A DNA stretch of 64,000 nucleotides from Candidatus Krumholzibacteriota bacterium (lineage in GTDB: Bacteria > Krumholzibacteriota > Krumholzibacteriia > JAJRXK01). The notes beneath the pieces were generated by a model. The model saw only the letters and a program-made list of their open reading frames with translations. It did no database searches and had not been told where the DNA came from. How positions within the stretch are numbered: the stretch's first letter is position 1; each line of letters starts with the position of its first letter. The stretch is from contig JAJRXK010000058.1 of NCBI GenBank assembly GCA_024276305.1, positions 62,001-126,000 on the forward strand. Reading direction: 5' to 3'. The translations under genes and the position numbers were made by a program. Shown here piece after piece: positions 53,261-62,904 of the stretch.

Positions 53261-54391
53261 ATGAACCTCTTGTTCGCCACTCACCTCCTCGATTGGGGCG
53301 GTGGAGAGAAATGGATGCTCTCCGCCGCGGAGTCCATGCGCGCGCGAGGCCACTCCGTAACTCTCTGTGCCCCGGGAAATTCGGCCATTCTGAGACGGGC
53401 GAGAGAGGCGAGCCTCCCCACTCTGAGCGTGGACTTCCGCCGCGATTTCGACCCGGTGTCCTTCTTTCGAATCCTCCGTTTCTGCCGGACCCACCGCGTC
53501 GACCTGCTCTGTCTGAACATGGACCGCGTGCTCCGCATCGCCGGTCTGGCCGCGCGCCTGGCCGGAGTCCCCGCGGTGCTCCCTCGGCGGGGAAGTGAGT
53601 TCCCCCTCAAGGGTCATCTCAACTACCGCTTTCAGTACCAATGGGTCGCCACCGGAATGATCGTCAACTCGCAGGCCACCGAGAGGGCGCTCTGCCGGGG
53701 CATCTCGTGGCGACCGCGGGGGAGAGTCCACGTTCTCTACAACGGACTCGACCTCGGACCCTACACTTCGGCTCGGCCTCGAGGGTCGGTGCGCGAGGAG
53801 CTCGGTCTCGATCCCGCGGATTTCGTCCTGATCAACGTCGGAGAACTCACCTCGCGCAAGAATGCCGCCCTCCTCGTGCGGGTGCTCCCCTCGCTGCGCC
53901 GCGGATTCCCCCAGGTGAAGCTCCTCCTCGTAGGCGAGGGCCCCGAGCGAAGAGCTCTGACCGATCAGATCCACGAATTGGGACTCGAAGACTCCGTGCA
54001 ACTCCTGGGATTCCGTCGGGACACTCCTGACCTTCTCGCGGCCAGCGATCTTCTCGTCCACACCGCGACGGTGGAGGGCTTCGGATTCGTGGTGGCCGAA
54101 GCCATGGCCAGTGGACTGCCCACCGTGGTGAGCAACGCCAGTAGCCTGCCCGAAGTCATCGACGACGGGCACACCGGAACTCTGTTCTCGAGCGGGGATG
54201 CCGAGGACCTCGAACGCGCCCTACGGCTCTACATCACCAACCCCGATCTGTGCCGGCGACATGGCGAAGCGGGGCGAGAGCGCGTGGCCTCGCACTTCCG
54301 CCTCGAGGATCGGATGGACGAACTCGAGACGATCTTCCGTCTCGAGTCCGATCGGAGCACCGCTCCCACTCCGACTTCTGACCGCGGCTGA
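53261..54391 (+). CDS. GT4-family glycosyltransferase
   Basis: A protein of 376 residues from ATG 53261. It has two Rossmann halves of the GT-B fold. The N-terminal half starts NLLFATHLLDWGGGEKWMLS, with the glycine loop that contacts the nucleotide sugar. The second half has LINVGELTSRKNAALLVRVL, LLLVGEGPERRALTDQI, LLGFRRDTPDLLAASDLLVH and the acidic EGFGFVVAEAMASGLPTVVS (EX7E-type). Such retaining enzymes build lipopolysaccharide or exopolysaccharide. Divergent from the transporter gene. The acceptor and donor are unknown. Confidence 0.92.
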   Translation: MNLLFATHLLDWGGGEKWMLSAAESMRARGHSVTLCAPGNSAILRRAREASLPTLSVDFRRDFDPVSFFRILRFCRTHRVDLLCLNMDRVLRIAGLAARLAGVPAVLPRRGSEFPLKGHLNYRFQYQWVATGMIVNSQATERALCRGISWRPRGRVHVLYNGLDLGPYTSARPRGSVREELGLDPADFVLINVGELTSRKNAALLVRVLPSLRRGFPQVKLLLVGEGPERRALTDQIHELGLEDSVQLLGFRRDTPDLLAASDLLVHTATVEGFGFVVAEAMASGLPTVVSNASSLPEVIDDGHTGTLFSSGDAEDLERALRLYITNPDLCRRHGEAGRERVASHFRLEDRMDELETIFRLESDRSTAPTPTSDRG

Positions 54392-54395
54392 GGCG

Positions 54396-56063
54396 TCAGA
54401 ACGATGCGTCGTAGATCGGACGAATGTCGACCGGTACATCCTTCAATGCATCGAGAGCCTTCTGCATCGGCGCGGAAACTTGGCCGTAGTTCTCGACCCA
54501 GACCTTGGCCGCATCGTAGTCGGCATTCGCCTGCAGCATGAGAAGCTCATGGGCCAACTCGCGGATCGCTCCCCGCCACCGGCTCTCGACCGGAGCGAAC
54601 TTCCCGTCCTCGGTGATCGAAAGCGCTCCCTTCTCGGCCAAGAAGTTGAACTGGCAGAGCACGCCCAGACCATGAGCCTCGGTGACTCCAAAACGTGCGG
54701 AACGGAAGAGCCCCGGTACCACCGTCCAGGACAGGCGCTCTCCCTTCTCGGGCGGCAAGACCCCCTTGTCGATGAGGGAGTAGATGTTGTACATGCCCAG
54801 CACGTCAGCCTTGGCCTCTTCGAGAGCTGAGTAGAGATCCTTCAGTTCGAGCCGGACTTCGGTCTCCCGCCCATCGATCACCAACTTGCCCGGTCCCAGG
54901 CCATGGCTGAGTTCGTGGTGGAGGACGAAATCGAAGTAAGCCTGAAAGTCGACCTTCTTCGCGTCGGTCGGGCTCATGACCGTCCGGGCAATGGGCACGA
55001 GGATCGCGTCGTACTTGGCCTGGATGACATTCTTCAACATCACCTTCTTGCTACCCTTGGCCTCTCGAACGCGCTCATCATTGGGGAGATTGAAGGCGAT
55101 GGTTTGCACGCCGCTGCGGGTGTCCCCCGCGGTATAGACCTCATCCGCCACCCGAATCGGAGACTCCGCGCCCCGATCGAAATTCTTGTGCTGGTCAGGA
55201 ATCGGGAGATTGCGCTCGAGCCAGGGCAGTTCACTCTTGTAGAGGTCGAGGGCCCGGGAGTCGGCGGGATTGACAACGCACAGGAAGGATTCGAAGGCCG
55301 CCTTGTATCCGAAAAGACCGTCCTCATAGGTTTCGTAGGGACCGAAGACCACTTCGAGATCTCCGTCGAGATCCATCCAGGCCATGTCGGACTCGTAGTA
55401 GTCGTCGGTCAGCAGTGCGTCGGCCCGGAGCGAGAGAAAGCGGGAGAGAGAGGCGTCGGTGGTGGCCTGAGCGGCCTCTCGGAGAAGCGCCGCCGCCTTG
55501 CGCAGAGGAATCTCGTAGACCTGGCTGTAGGGCAGAGCCACCAGAGCTTCGCCTTCTCTACGGATCACCGTGTGCAGGTTCCGAAAGCGGTCCTGGTCCT
55601 CGGGGTGATCTCGCAGCCAGGCCTCGAACTCCGTCTCGTCCATGTCCTCGGGATAATAGCCGGCGCCCTCGGGGTGGGGGGCCCGTCCCAACCAGGGCTC
55701 CTCCGCCGCCAGCCGATCCCAGGGTCCACGCATGATCCCGTAATACGTTCGAATCGCGTCCGCGTGCTCCCCCTCGTAGGCCGCGACCCATGCATCGGTC
55801 TCGGCTCGTGTCGCCCAGGCCTGCTCTTCGAAGATCGAGTCGATGAGGTCGCTGGCTTCGACCAGCAATGCGAGTGCCTTCCGGTCACCCGAAGAGAGAT
55901 GGCCGAGGTCCGCGTTGAGGTGCTGGGGTACGAATTGCCCAACCCTGGCTTCGATGTTGTCCACGACCTCGAGCGACGACTCGTCTGGACTCTGGGAGCA
56001 GGATGCGGCTAGCAGAAGGACCACCGCCGCTACCGCGGGGCGCAGGATCTTCGGAACGGTCAT
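54396..56063 (-). CDS. M49-like (dipeptidyl-peptidase III-type) metallopeptidase lipoprotein
   Basis: A protein of 555 residues from ATG 56063 (GGGGAGG 5 bases upstream). The lipobox is LAASC in AAVVLLLAASCSQSP. The zinc site is HELSH at 383-387 in FVLHHELSHGLGP, and EEAKAD about 30 residues later provides the third ligand, as in family M49-like proteins (DPP III proper has HELLGH and EECRAE). The helical N-terminal domain (ADLGHLSSGDRKALALLVEA) is typical of this bacterial group. It would trim peptides in the periplasm. Same strand as the hybrid kinase upstream, 131 bases away. Confidence 0.8.
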   Translation of the reverse strand: MTVPKILRPAVAAVVLLLAASCSQSPDESSLEVVDNIEARVGQFVPQHLNADLGHLSSGDRKALALLVEASDLIDSIFEEQAWATRAETDAWVAAYEGEHADAIRTYYGIMRGPWDRLAAEEPWLGRAPHPEGAGYYPEDMDETEFEAWLRDHPEDQDRFRNLHTVIRREGEALVALPYSQVYEIPLRKAAALLREAAQATTDASLSRFLSLRADALLTDDYYESDMAWMDLDGDLEVVFGPYETYEDGLFGYKAAFESFLCVVNPADSRALDLYKSELPWLERNLPIPDQHKNFDRGAESPIRVADEVYTAGDTRSGVQTIAFNLPNDERVREAKGSKKVMLKNVIQAKYDAILVPIARTVMSPTDAKKVDFQAYFDFVLHHELSHGLGPGKLVIDGRETEVRLELKDLYSALEEAKADVLGMYNIYSLIDKGVLPPEKGERLSWTVVPGLFRSARFGVTEAHGLGVLCQFNFLAEKGALSITEDGKFAPVESRWRGAIRELAHELLMLQANADYDAAKVWVENYGQVSAPMQKALDALKDVPVDIRPIYDASF

Positions 56064-56194
56064 GGAGCCTCCCCAGGCATTCTGCTCTCCTCCGAGACCT
56101 CCACCGGCCTCCATCAGAGTCGAGACCGGAACCACGGATGTCGATGAGAGAGCGTTCGGCCATTGAGCCTAGGGGATGGGGCTGAGTCTGACCA

Positions 56195-58687
56195 CTACGA
56201 GATGGTCACAGATCTCGACAAACACTCGGAAAGGACGGCGCAGAGTGCTTCCTTGCGGATGGGCTTGGCCAAGTAGTGATCCATTCCGGTCGCCAGACAT
56301 TTCTCGCGGTCCCCCGCGAGGGCATTGGCGGTCAGAGCCACGATCGGCAGGTCACGGTACGCCCCTCCCAGACTCCGGATCTTCCGAGTCGCGGCATAGC
56401 CGTCGAGAACGGGCATCTGACAGTCCATCAACACCGCGTCGTAATCCTTGGCCTGGACCATGTCGACGGCTTCTTGACCATTCTTGGCCAGGTCCGCTTC
56501 GACTCCCCACTTCTTCAACAGTGCGAGGGCCAGCATCTGATTGGTGGGGTTGTCCTCCACGAGGAGGAGATTCCAGGGACGGTCGAGCTCCGCCGGTTGG
56601 CATCCCACGCGGAGGCTGAGGTCTTCGGAGGAGTTCTCCGTGGGGGTGGCCCCCTCGAGGGGCAGGGTGAACCAGAAGGTGGAGCCGCGACCTTCCTCGC
56701 TGATGACCCCGATCTCTCCGCCCATGGCTTCGACCAGGCGCCGCGAGATCGCCAGCCCCAAGCCCGTCCCTCCAAAACGCCGGGTCGTCGAGGAATCCGC
56801 CTGCGTGAAGGAGTCGAAGAGACGAGCCTGAGCTTCTTGAGGAATCCCGATTCCCGTGTCGGTGACCTCGATCTTCAGTCCCGCTCCGCCTTCCATGGGG
56901 CCCATCTCGATTCGAACCTCCCCTGACTCGGTGAACTTGAGCGCATTGGTGGTGAGGTTGAGAAGGATCTGCCGGACTCGGTTGGGATCGCCTCGATAGA
57001 GGGGGCCGACTTCGTCGCAGATTTCGACTCTCAAGCGCAGGGACTTCTCCTGGGCTTGGGGCCCCAGAATGTCGACGACCTCTTCGACCAATCGGCGCGG
57101 ATCCAGATCGATCTCCTCGAGTTCCAAACGACCCGCTTCGATCTTGGAGAAATCGAGGATGTCATTGACCAGAGTGAGCAGGGCCTGGCCGGAGACGTAG
57201 ATGGCATTGGCATAAGCTTGTTGTTGATCGTCGAGTTCGGTTTCCGCCAACAGATCGGCCATGCCCAGCACGCCATTGAGGGGCGTACGAATCTCGTGGC
57301 TCATATTGGCGAGGAATTCACTCTTGGCTGCATTCGCCCGGTCGGCCTCGACGACCAGAGCCTCCGCCTGCTCGATGCTCTCACTGAGCATCGCATTGAG
57401 ATCGTCCGCCTCTTCCTTCGCCGCCAGGAGCGACTCTTCCTGCAACTTGCGGTGAGTGATGTCATGGTAGGCGCAGACCACCCCGCTGACCCGCCCATCG
57501 CCATCCCGCACCGGCATCCGATTCACACTCATCCACCGTCGATTGCCCCGGGCGTCCACGACTTCATCGTCGGAGGTGGAAGGATGGCCCTCCTCCAGTA
57601 CCTGCTTCGACTTCTCCCTCTGATCCAATGCACATCCAGACGGAAGGATTTCGGTATCCAATGCGCCCAGGACTTCCTCTCGATCGCGCCCGACGAAGTC
57701 GATGAAGGCCTGATTCGCGGCCCGGTAGCGATGATCGCGGTCCTTCAGCACCAACAGGTCCGAAGTGGACTCGAAAATGGCTCGGGCGTGTCGCTCCGCC
57801 TCTTCCAGAGCATGAGCACTTCTTTCGAGTGGACGCAGCAGATAGCGATGCGCCAACCACGAGCTCAGGGCGAGGATGATCAACCCGGCCAGCCCGACTC
57901 GGGTGATGAATCCTCGCAGGAGGGAACCCCGAGCCATCCGTAGGGCCGAAGGGTCGATGGTCAGCCGGACCTGCAGAGGCAAGGCCTCATGCTTCTGCAC
58001 CACGGTCGGGCCCTCGAAGACGGGACCCCGCTCGAGGATCGTCTGGCCGTCGTAGTCAATGGCCACGTGGACGGATTCCGTCAGGGTCGCCATCTCTCCC
58101 TGGAACATGGCCGCATCCACCGGGAACTCCGCCACCAGAACCCCCTCGGGATAACCGTGGTTGAGGATCGGAGCGGCCAAGCTCCAATACCACTCGTCCC
58201 CGGACCGGCTCGCCCCGATGAAGTCTCTTCTCCTGCCCTCGAGAAGCTCCTGGACCCAGACTCTCTGGGGATAGTCGAAGCGAGGGCGCGAACGGGTGGT
58301 GTAGAGAGGACGCCCCTCGAAGTCCAGGAGCGTGAGTTTGGGGGCCGTGCCCAGGATGTACTGAGCGTGGAGTTGGTCTCCCAGCCAGGCCCGATTCACC
58401 TCGGGCTGGACCACCGCCTGGATCAGATCGCCCTTCGCTGCGACCCCCGTCAGGGCGATCATGCGATCGCGCAAGAAGACATCCAGCGATCGAACGGCAC
58501 CCTGAGCCTCACCGTGGGCATGCTCGTTCTGTGCGGCCTGAACGTGCTCTTCGATGATCCTCCAGGCCACTCCCGCCGAGATCGTGGCCAGCAGCACGAG
58601 CACCAGGCCCGAATAGAGGACGAGCGCCGCCGACAGTCCGATTCTGCGCGCCAGACCCTCGACCCACCGTGCCGGGCTGATCATCAC
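56195..58687 (-). CDS. Hybrid sensor histidine kinase (periplasmic sensor-PAS-HisKA-HATPase-REC), coupled to a binding protein
   Basis: A protein of 830 residues. Two helices (near residues 18-42 and 262-285) flank a dCache-like periplasmic domain of about 215 residues ([40 protein letters not shown]). A PAS domain follows ([32 protein letters not shown]), then HisKA with His464 in [14 protein letters not shown], HATPase ([26 protein letters not shown]) and one receiver ([28 protein letters not shown]). No output domain. Its ATG lies in the stop of the binding-protein gene (ATGA at 58684-58687), so both are made together. Confidence 0.92.
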   Translation of the reverse strand: MMISPARWVEGLARRIGLSAALVLYSGLVLVLLATISAGVAWRIIEEHVQAAQNEHAHGEAQGAVRSLDVFLRDRMIALTGVAAKGDLIQAVVQPEVNRAWLGDQLHAQYILGTAPKLTLLDFEGRPLYTTRSRPRFDYPQRVWVQELLEGRRRDFIGASRSGDEWYWSLAAPILNHGYPEGVLVAEFPVDAAMFQGEMATLTESVHVAIDYDGQTILERGPVFEGPTVVQKHEALPLQVRLTIDPSALRMARGSLLRGFITRVGLAGLIILALSSWLAHRYLLRPLERSAHALEEAERHARAIFESTSDLLVLKDRDHRYRAANQAFIDFVGRDREEVLGALDTEILPSGCALDQREKSKQVLEEGHPSTSDDEVVDARGNRRWMSVNRMPVRDGDGRVSGVVCAYHDITHRKLQEESLLAAKEEADDLNAMLSESIEQAEALVVEADRANAAKSEFLANMSHEIRTPLNGVLGMADLLAETELDDQQQAYANAIYVSGQALLTLVNDILDFSKIEAGRLELEEIDLDPRRLVEEVVDILGPQAQEKSLRLRVEICDEVGPLYRGDPNRVRQILLNLTTNALKFTESGEVRIEMGPMEGGAGLKIEVTDTGIGIPQEAQARLFDSFTQADSSTTRRFGGTGLGLAISRRLVEAMGGEIGVISEEGRGSTFWFTLPLEGATPTENSSEDLSLRVGCQPAELDRPWNLLLVEDNPTNQMLALALLKKWGVEADLAKNGQEAVDMVQAKDYDAVLMDCQMPVLDGYAATRKIRSLGGAYRDLPIVALTANALAGDREKCLATGMDHYLAKPIRKEALCAVLSECLSRSVTIS

Positions 58688-59925
58688 TTGCCCCAGGCCT
58701 CCAGATGGATGACGCCGTCCGCCGCATAACGGGCCATGGTCAGGTCTTCGGCCGAGAGGGCCTCATGAGCATCCGGGTGTTCTTGGTCGTAAGGGCGAAA
58801 GGGGGAGCGGTAGGTCTTGATCAGGCCTCGAACCGGAACCTTCAGATTCTCCAGCGCCTCTCGCACCCGCATTCGATTGGTCGACATATCCGCTTCGAGT
58901 CCCACCGCCTCCACCGCTGCGATCAATATGCGCGTCAGATCGTAGGCGTGAATGAAGCCGGTGGGGGCCGAGAGATCAGAGGGATTCCGGAGAGTTTCGG
59001 GTTCCAGTCTGCTCGCGCGGGCGAAAACCTCCTGCCCGAAAGAGTCGTCCGGACGATCCACGAAAGAGTAGCTCGTCTGCAAGAAGGTCAGATCGACCCG
59101 AGCCCGCAGGGATGCGGGCAGGGACTGGGCGAATCTGCCTCCCGTCAGACCCCAATGACTGCAGATCGGCAACCTCTCGGCGAGGTCGAGGGAGGCCATC
59201 GCGCGCACAATGGTTTCGGCTTCCGGAGCGTTGGCCACCAAGAAAATACAGTCCGCCCCGGTCGCACCGATCTCCCGCAGAAGGATACGCGCACTCTCCT
59301 CGGTCAGACTCCAATGGAACCACCGAACGCCCGCCGCCTCCACTCCTCGGTCGAGCAGGGCGCGACCGAGGGTCTCCGCGTTGGAGTGGCCCCATCCCGT
59401 GTCCTCGAGCAGGAGAGCGGGATTGCGCAAGCCTCGGTGATCGAAGGCATAGTCCACGAGGACGAAGCCCGCCTTGGAGTCGTCCACGCTCAGGCGAAAG
59501 ATCCAGTTCTCGGCCTGGTGGGTCCGAGTGATCGGCCCCGCCGCAGCCCAGGGATCGAGCAAGAGAACCCGGTTGCGGTGAATCCACTCTCGATGGGCCA
59601 GAATGGGCGGAGAGTGCTGACCAGAATAGACGACCAATGCTCGAGGGTCGGCCAAGTAGCGCTCCAGATTCCGGCGGCTCCTCCCGCTATTCCCGCGGTG
59701 ATCGAGAGAGACGATCTCTACCGGGCGGCCTCCAAGACGATTGCCGACTTCCGACAGCGCGGTGCGAATGCCGAGTTCGATGGACCGCGTCGCGGGCAGG
59801 GTGGTGGTGCGGTCCGCATCGACGTAGATCCGGACGGAGTCCCCCTCTCCCACGGGCAATGCCGCACGGACAGGGTGTCCCAAGGCCACCAGGCCCAGGC
59901 AGATCACACTCAGAATTGCGAGCAA
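58684..59925 (-). CDS. Family 6 (LivJ-type) periplasmic binding protein coupled to the hybrid kinase
   Basis: A protein of 413 residues from TTG 59925, which has GGAGGA about 6 bases upstream; no nearby ATG fits. A signal peptide (LSVICLGLVALGHPVRAALP) precedes a type I periplasmic binding fold: SIELGIRTALSEVGNRLGGR, VEIVSLDHRGNSGRSRRNLE, ALVVYSGQHSPPILAH, GFVLVDYAFDHRGLRNPALL and the second lobe around IFLVANAPEAETIVRAM. Relatives bind branched-chain amino acids or amides. No permease genes are present and the stop overlaps the kinase start, so a sensory role is inferred. Confidence 0.87.
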   Translation of the reverse strand: MLAILSVICLGLVALGHPVRAALPVGEGDSVRIYVDADRTTTLPATRSIELGIRTALSEVGNRLGGRPVEIVSLDHRGNSGRSRRNLERYLADPRALVVYSGQHSPPILAHREWIHRNRVLLLDPWAAAGPITRTHQAENWIFRLSVDDSKAGFVLVDYAFDHRGLRNPALLLEDTGWGHSNAETLGRALLDRGVEAAGVRWFHWSLTEESARILLREIGATGADCIFLVANAPEAETIVRAMASLDLAERLPICSHWGLTGGRFAQSLPASLRARVDLTFLQTSYSFVDRPDDSFGQEVFARASRLEPETLRNPSDLSAPTGFIHAYDLTRILIAAVEAVGLEADMSTNRMRVREALENLKVPVRGLIKTYRSPFRPYDQEHPDAHEALSAEDLTMARYAADGVIHLEAWGK

Positions 59926-59950
59926 TGGAATCCTCCGACCGATAGCATGC

Positions 59951-59979
59951 GCGGGCCGTCAGAGCCGAGGCGGCCCCGC
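59951..59979 (-). terminator. Hairpin between the class V enzyme and the binding-protein gene
   Basis: GCGGGCCG (59951-59958) pairs with CGGCCCCGC (59971-59979) with one bulged base. It lies about 47 bases after the stop at 60026 and 26 bases before the TTG at 59925 on the minus strand. Weak support for termination, as no T-run follows. Confidence 0.35.
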
Positions 59980-60025
59980 ATTTCGCCTTCGCTATTATCG
60001 GATGGAGATGGAAGGACCTTGAGTC

Positions 60026-61801
60026 TCAGTCCTTCTTCGAAGGCGGCAACTCTTGCCCCTTGGCAGAACCCCGCGCCAGCTCGAAGAATTGCAACTCCCC
60101 GGCCTCGCCGCCGAGGCGGTCGAGGTCGATCGGGCCCTGGGAGGCCAAGCGTCGGGCCTCGTGCTCGGCAAACTCCAGAGCTGCGCGATAGCGGCCGCGC
60201 CGATCGCTCTCGGTCAGGGCAGTCGCTCCGAAGTGAGTGGCGCAGAGCGCGGCCTGAAGCGAGAACTCCCCCGGATGCTCGATCTCGTCCCGATGAGACC
60301 AACCCCCGGTGGCCTCGTCGAATCGATAGAGGGGCAAGAACCGGCGGCCTTCCCGGGCCAGGAAGTCGATGGCCTCGATGACATAGTCAGCCTCCGCGTC
60401 ATCCATGACATAGTGAAAGCCCACCCGACACCATCCCGGCTTGATCCCACAGCTCCCGGCGGCGATGACCGCGCGGAAGCGCTCGCTGGTTTCGGAGTCG
60501 ATCCCCAGCAGTCGATGGCCATAGGGGCCGGCGCACGAACATCCCGCTCGGGACTGGATGCCGAAGAGATCGTTCGCCAAGGTGGTGACGAACTTGGGGT
60601 GCAGATAACTTCCGTCCTCGCCCCGGAGATTGAAGCTCACGATCGCAATGCGAAGGGTCGGATCGGGGTTGCCCAGGATTTCGATCTTCGGATTGGAAGT
60701 CCACCGAGCGAAGGCTCGTTCCACCAATTCCGCCTCTCGGGCCTCGATACGCTCGACTCCAACCGCCTCTTTGACTTCGAAGGCCAGGGCCGCCTTGAGA
60801 ATCTGGAGAACCCCCGGTGTACCCGCCTTCTCACGCTCCTCGATCTTGTCGATGAAGTCGTGACCGGCATAGCCGACGTAGTCGACGGTCCCACCACCCC
60901 CTACGGTAGGCGGAAGATCGCGCCGATAGAGATGGTCCTTGAACACCAACACCCCGGAACTGCCCGGTCCTCCCAAGAACTTGTGCGGGGAGAGAAAGAC
61001 CGCATCGAGTGAGGGATCCCCGCCGTCTTCGTCGAGGGGAGGGGACATGTCGATCTCGACGTAGGGTCCGGTGGCCGCATAGTCGAAGCAGGCCATGGCA
61101 CCGTAGCGGTGCAGCAGTCGCGCGACCTCGGACACTGGAGTCCGCATTCCGGTGACATTCGAACCCGCGCTGAAACTGCCGATGCGCAATCGACCCTCGA
61201 ATCGTGAGTCCTTCAGTTTCCCTTCCAGATCGTCCAGATCCAACCGCCCATCACTCGTGAGACCGATCTCCACTACCGTGCACAGGCCTTCGCGCCAGGT
61301 GACTTCATTGGAATGATGCTCGTAGGGACCGACGAAGACCACCGGCTGCGTCGCGTGCAGTCGTTCCCGGAAGGCCTGGACCTCGGCATCTCCGAATTGC
61401 TCGCACAGCACCGTCAGCACGGTCTGCCGGGTCACCGGGGGGAGGGCTACACCCACCATCTGTTGCCACTTGTCGATCGCCCCCGTGGCTCCAGTGCCAC
61501 ACGAGACGATGCGTCCGTGGGGTCCTGCATTCACCGAAGCCTTGATCGCCTCTTCGGCCTCATGAAGGAGTTGGGTCATGCTCCGACCCGTGATGTCGTC
61601 CTCGGTGTGAGTATTCGCGTAGTTCCTCTGGAGCCCCTGCAGGTACTCCTCCACGAATCGCAGACATCGACCGCTCGCGGTGTAGTCGCAGTAGACGAGC
61701 AGGCGCGGACCGAAAGGGGTGTCGAAGGTCGAGTCCACTCCCACGATCTGCTGGCGCAGGTAATTGAATTCCAGGCGAGGACGCGTGGGGTCAGGGGCCA
61801 T
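60026..61801 (-). CDS. Class V aminotransferase, cysteine desulfurase/selenocysteine lyase-like
   Basis: A protein of 591 residues from ATG 61801, one base after the stop of the dehydrogenase gene; longer starts to 61834 are open. It is a fold-type I PLP enzyme: LLVYCDYTASGRCLRFVEEY, VSCGTGATGAIDKW, FVGPYEHHSNEVTWREG, the PLP lysine in FLSPHKFLGGPGSSGVLVF and a reactive cysteine region RAGCSCAGPYGH like that of group II desulfurases. It is about 180 residues longer than SufS, with a C-terminal extension of unknown role (FLPLYRFDEATGGWSHRDEI onward). Possible activities include sulfur or selenium mobilisation; the substrate is not known. Confidence 0.82.
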   Translation of the reverse strand: MAPDPTRPRLEFNYLRQQIVGVDSTFDTPFGPRLLVYCDYTASGRCLRFVEEYLQGLQRNYANTHTEDDITGRSMTQLLHEAEEAIKASVNAGPHGRIVSCGTGATGAIDKWQQMVGVALPPVTRQTVLTVLCEQFGDAEVQAFRERLHATQPVVFVGPYEHHSNEVTWREGLCTVVEIGLTSDGRLDLDDLEGKLKDSRFEGRLRIGSFSAGSNVTGMRTPVSEVARLLHRYGAMACFDYAATGPYVEIDMSPPLDEDGGDPSLDAVFLSPHKFLGGPGSSGVLVFKDHLYRRDLPPTVGGGGTVDYVGYAGHDFIDKIEEREKAGTPGVLQILKAALAFEVKEAVGVERIEAREAELVERAFARWTSNPKIEILGNPDPTLRIAIVSFNLRGEDGSYLHPKFVTTLANDLFGIQSRAGCSCAGPYGHRLLGIDSETSERFRAVIAAGSCGIKPGWCRVGFHYVMDDAEADYVIEAIDFLAREGRRFLPLYRFDEATGGWSHRDEIEHPGEFSLQAALCATHFGATALTESDRRGRYRAALEFAEHEARRLASQGPIDLDRLGGEAGELQFFELARGSAKGQELPPSKKD

Positions 61802-61802
61802 C

Positions 61803-62834
61803 TCAGTCCACGCTTCCATCGGCATAGGTCGCACGAATATTGGGAATCAGGTATTCGTCAAAGGCCTCCTCCAGCCCGAAGCGGGGGGAGAATCCCCAAT
61901 CCGCGCGAGCCGCTCGATCGTCGACGGCCTCGGGCCAACTGTCGATGATGGCCATTCGCTTGGGATCGAGAGTGTATCCGATCTCCGCCCCGGGGAAGGC
62001 CTTCAACACGAGCTGACGGATTTCCTCCGCCGACGGATGGAAGGCCTCGAGGTTGTAGACTTCGCGATGAAGATTCTCCGCGGGTGCAAAGGTGAGCTTC
62101 AGGATTGCATCCACGGCATCGGGCATGGTCATGAACGGAATTCGCGCGTCTTGTAGGACGAAGCACTGGTAGGCTTCTCCCTTGGCCGCCGCGTGAATCA
62201 TCTCCGGCGCGAAGTCGCTAGTACCACCACTGGGGACGGTGAAGGCACTGATCAAACCTGGAAAGCGCAAAGATCGAAAATCGACCCGGGCCCGAGGGGT
62301 CTCCACATCGAGCTGCTTGTAGTGCCGGGTATAGTAACGCCCGAGATGCTCGCAACTCAGTTTGTTGCATCCGTACATGGTGGTGGGTGAATTGTGGACG
62401 TCCTCTCCCACTGCACCCGCTGCAATCTTGGCCTCGAGTGACTCGAATCCATAGGCCGCGATCGAACTGGGATAGAAGAAGGTGACACTCTCACCGTGGC
62501 TGCGCCCCTGCGCCTGGGCGAACTCGAGGAGGTTCATCGTCCCCCCGACGTTCACCTGATGGGCAATCCGCGGCGTGAACTCACTCCGAGTGCTGAGCAG
62601 GGCGGCCAGATGAAAGATGAGATGGACGGAGTACTCGGCGAGAATGCTGTCCAGCAGGTCGTTGTCGACGATGGACCCAACGTACTGCCTCTCCACGTAG
62701 GGAGCCAAACTCTCGTCCAGAGACTTCAGGTCCAAAGTGATGATCTTGGCGTCTCCGCGCTCGTGCAGACGGCGGATCAGACTGTGGCCGATCTCCCCCG
62801 CAGCGCCGGTGATCAGGACGACGGACTTGCGCAA
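61803..62834 (-). CDS. L-threonine 3-dehydrogenase-like extended SDR (NAD-dependent epimerase/dehydratase family)
   Basis: A protein of 343 residues from TTG 62834 (AAGGA about 8 bases upstream). The NAD site is VLITGAAGEIG; catalytic Ser/Tyr/Lys are in YPSSIAAYG and MYGCNKLSCEH. The segments RVDFRSLRFPGLISAFTVPS, CFVLQDARIPFMTMPDAVDA and IIDSWPEAVDDRAARADWGF match the UDP-galactose-epimerase-like L-threonine dehydrogenases, which oxidise threonine to 2-amino-3-ketobutyrate. The usual partner ligase (Kbl) is not adjacent; instead a class V PLP enzyme follows after one base, which suggests a different fate for the product. A plain sugar epimerase is the alternative. Confidence 0.85.
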   Translation of the reverse strand: MRKSVVLITGAAGEIGHSLIRRLHERGDAKIITLDLKSLDESLAPYVERQYVGSIVDNDLLDSILAEYSVHLIFHLAALLSTRSEFTPRIAHQVNVGGTMNLLEFAQAQGRSHGESVTFFYPSSIAAYGFESLEAKIAAGAVGEDVHNSPTTMYGCNKLSCEHLGRYYTRHYKQLDVETPRARVDFRSLRFPGLISAFTVPSGGTSDFAPEMIHAAAKGEAYQCFVLQDARIPFMTMPDAVDAILKLTFAPAENLHREVYNLEAFHPSAEEIRQLVLKAFPGAEIGYTLDPKRMAIIDSWPEAVDDRAARADWGFSPRFGLEEAFDEYLIPNIRATYADGSVD

Positions 62835-62904
62835 TGTTGGATTCCTTGTCGTGAGACGTGCCGGGCCAGAGCCGCCTCAATGGTCAACTCGGAGAGCGGG
62901 AGTG

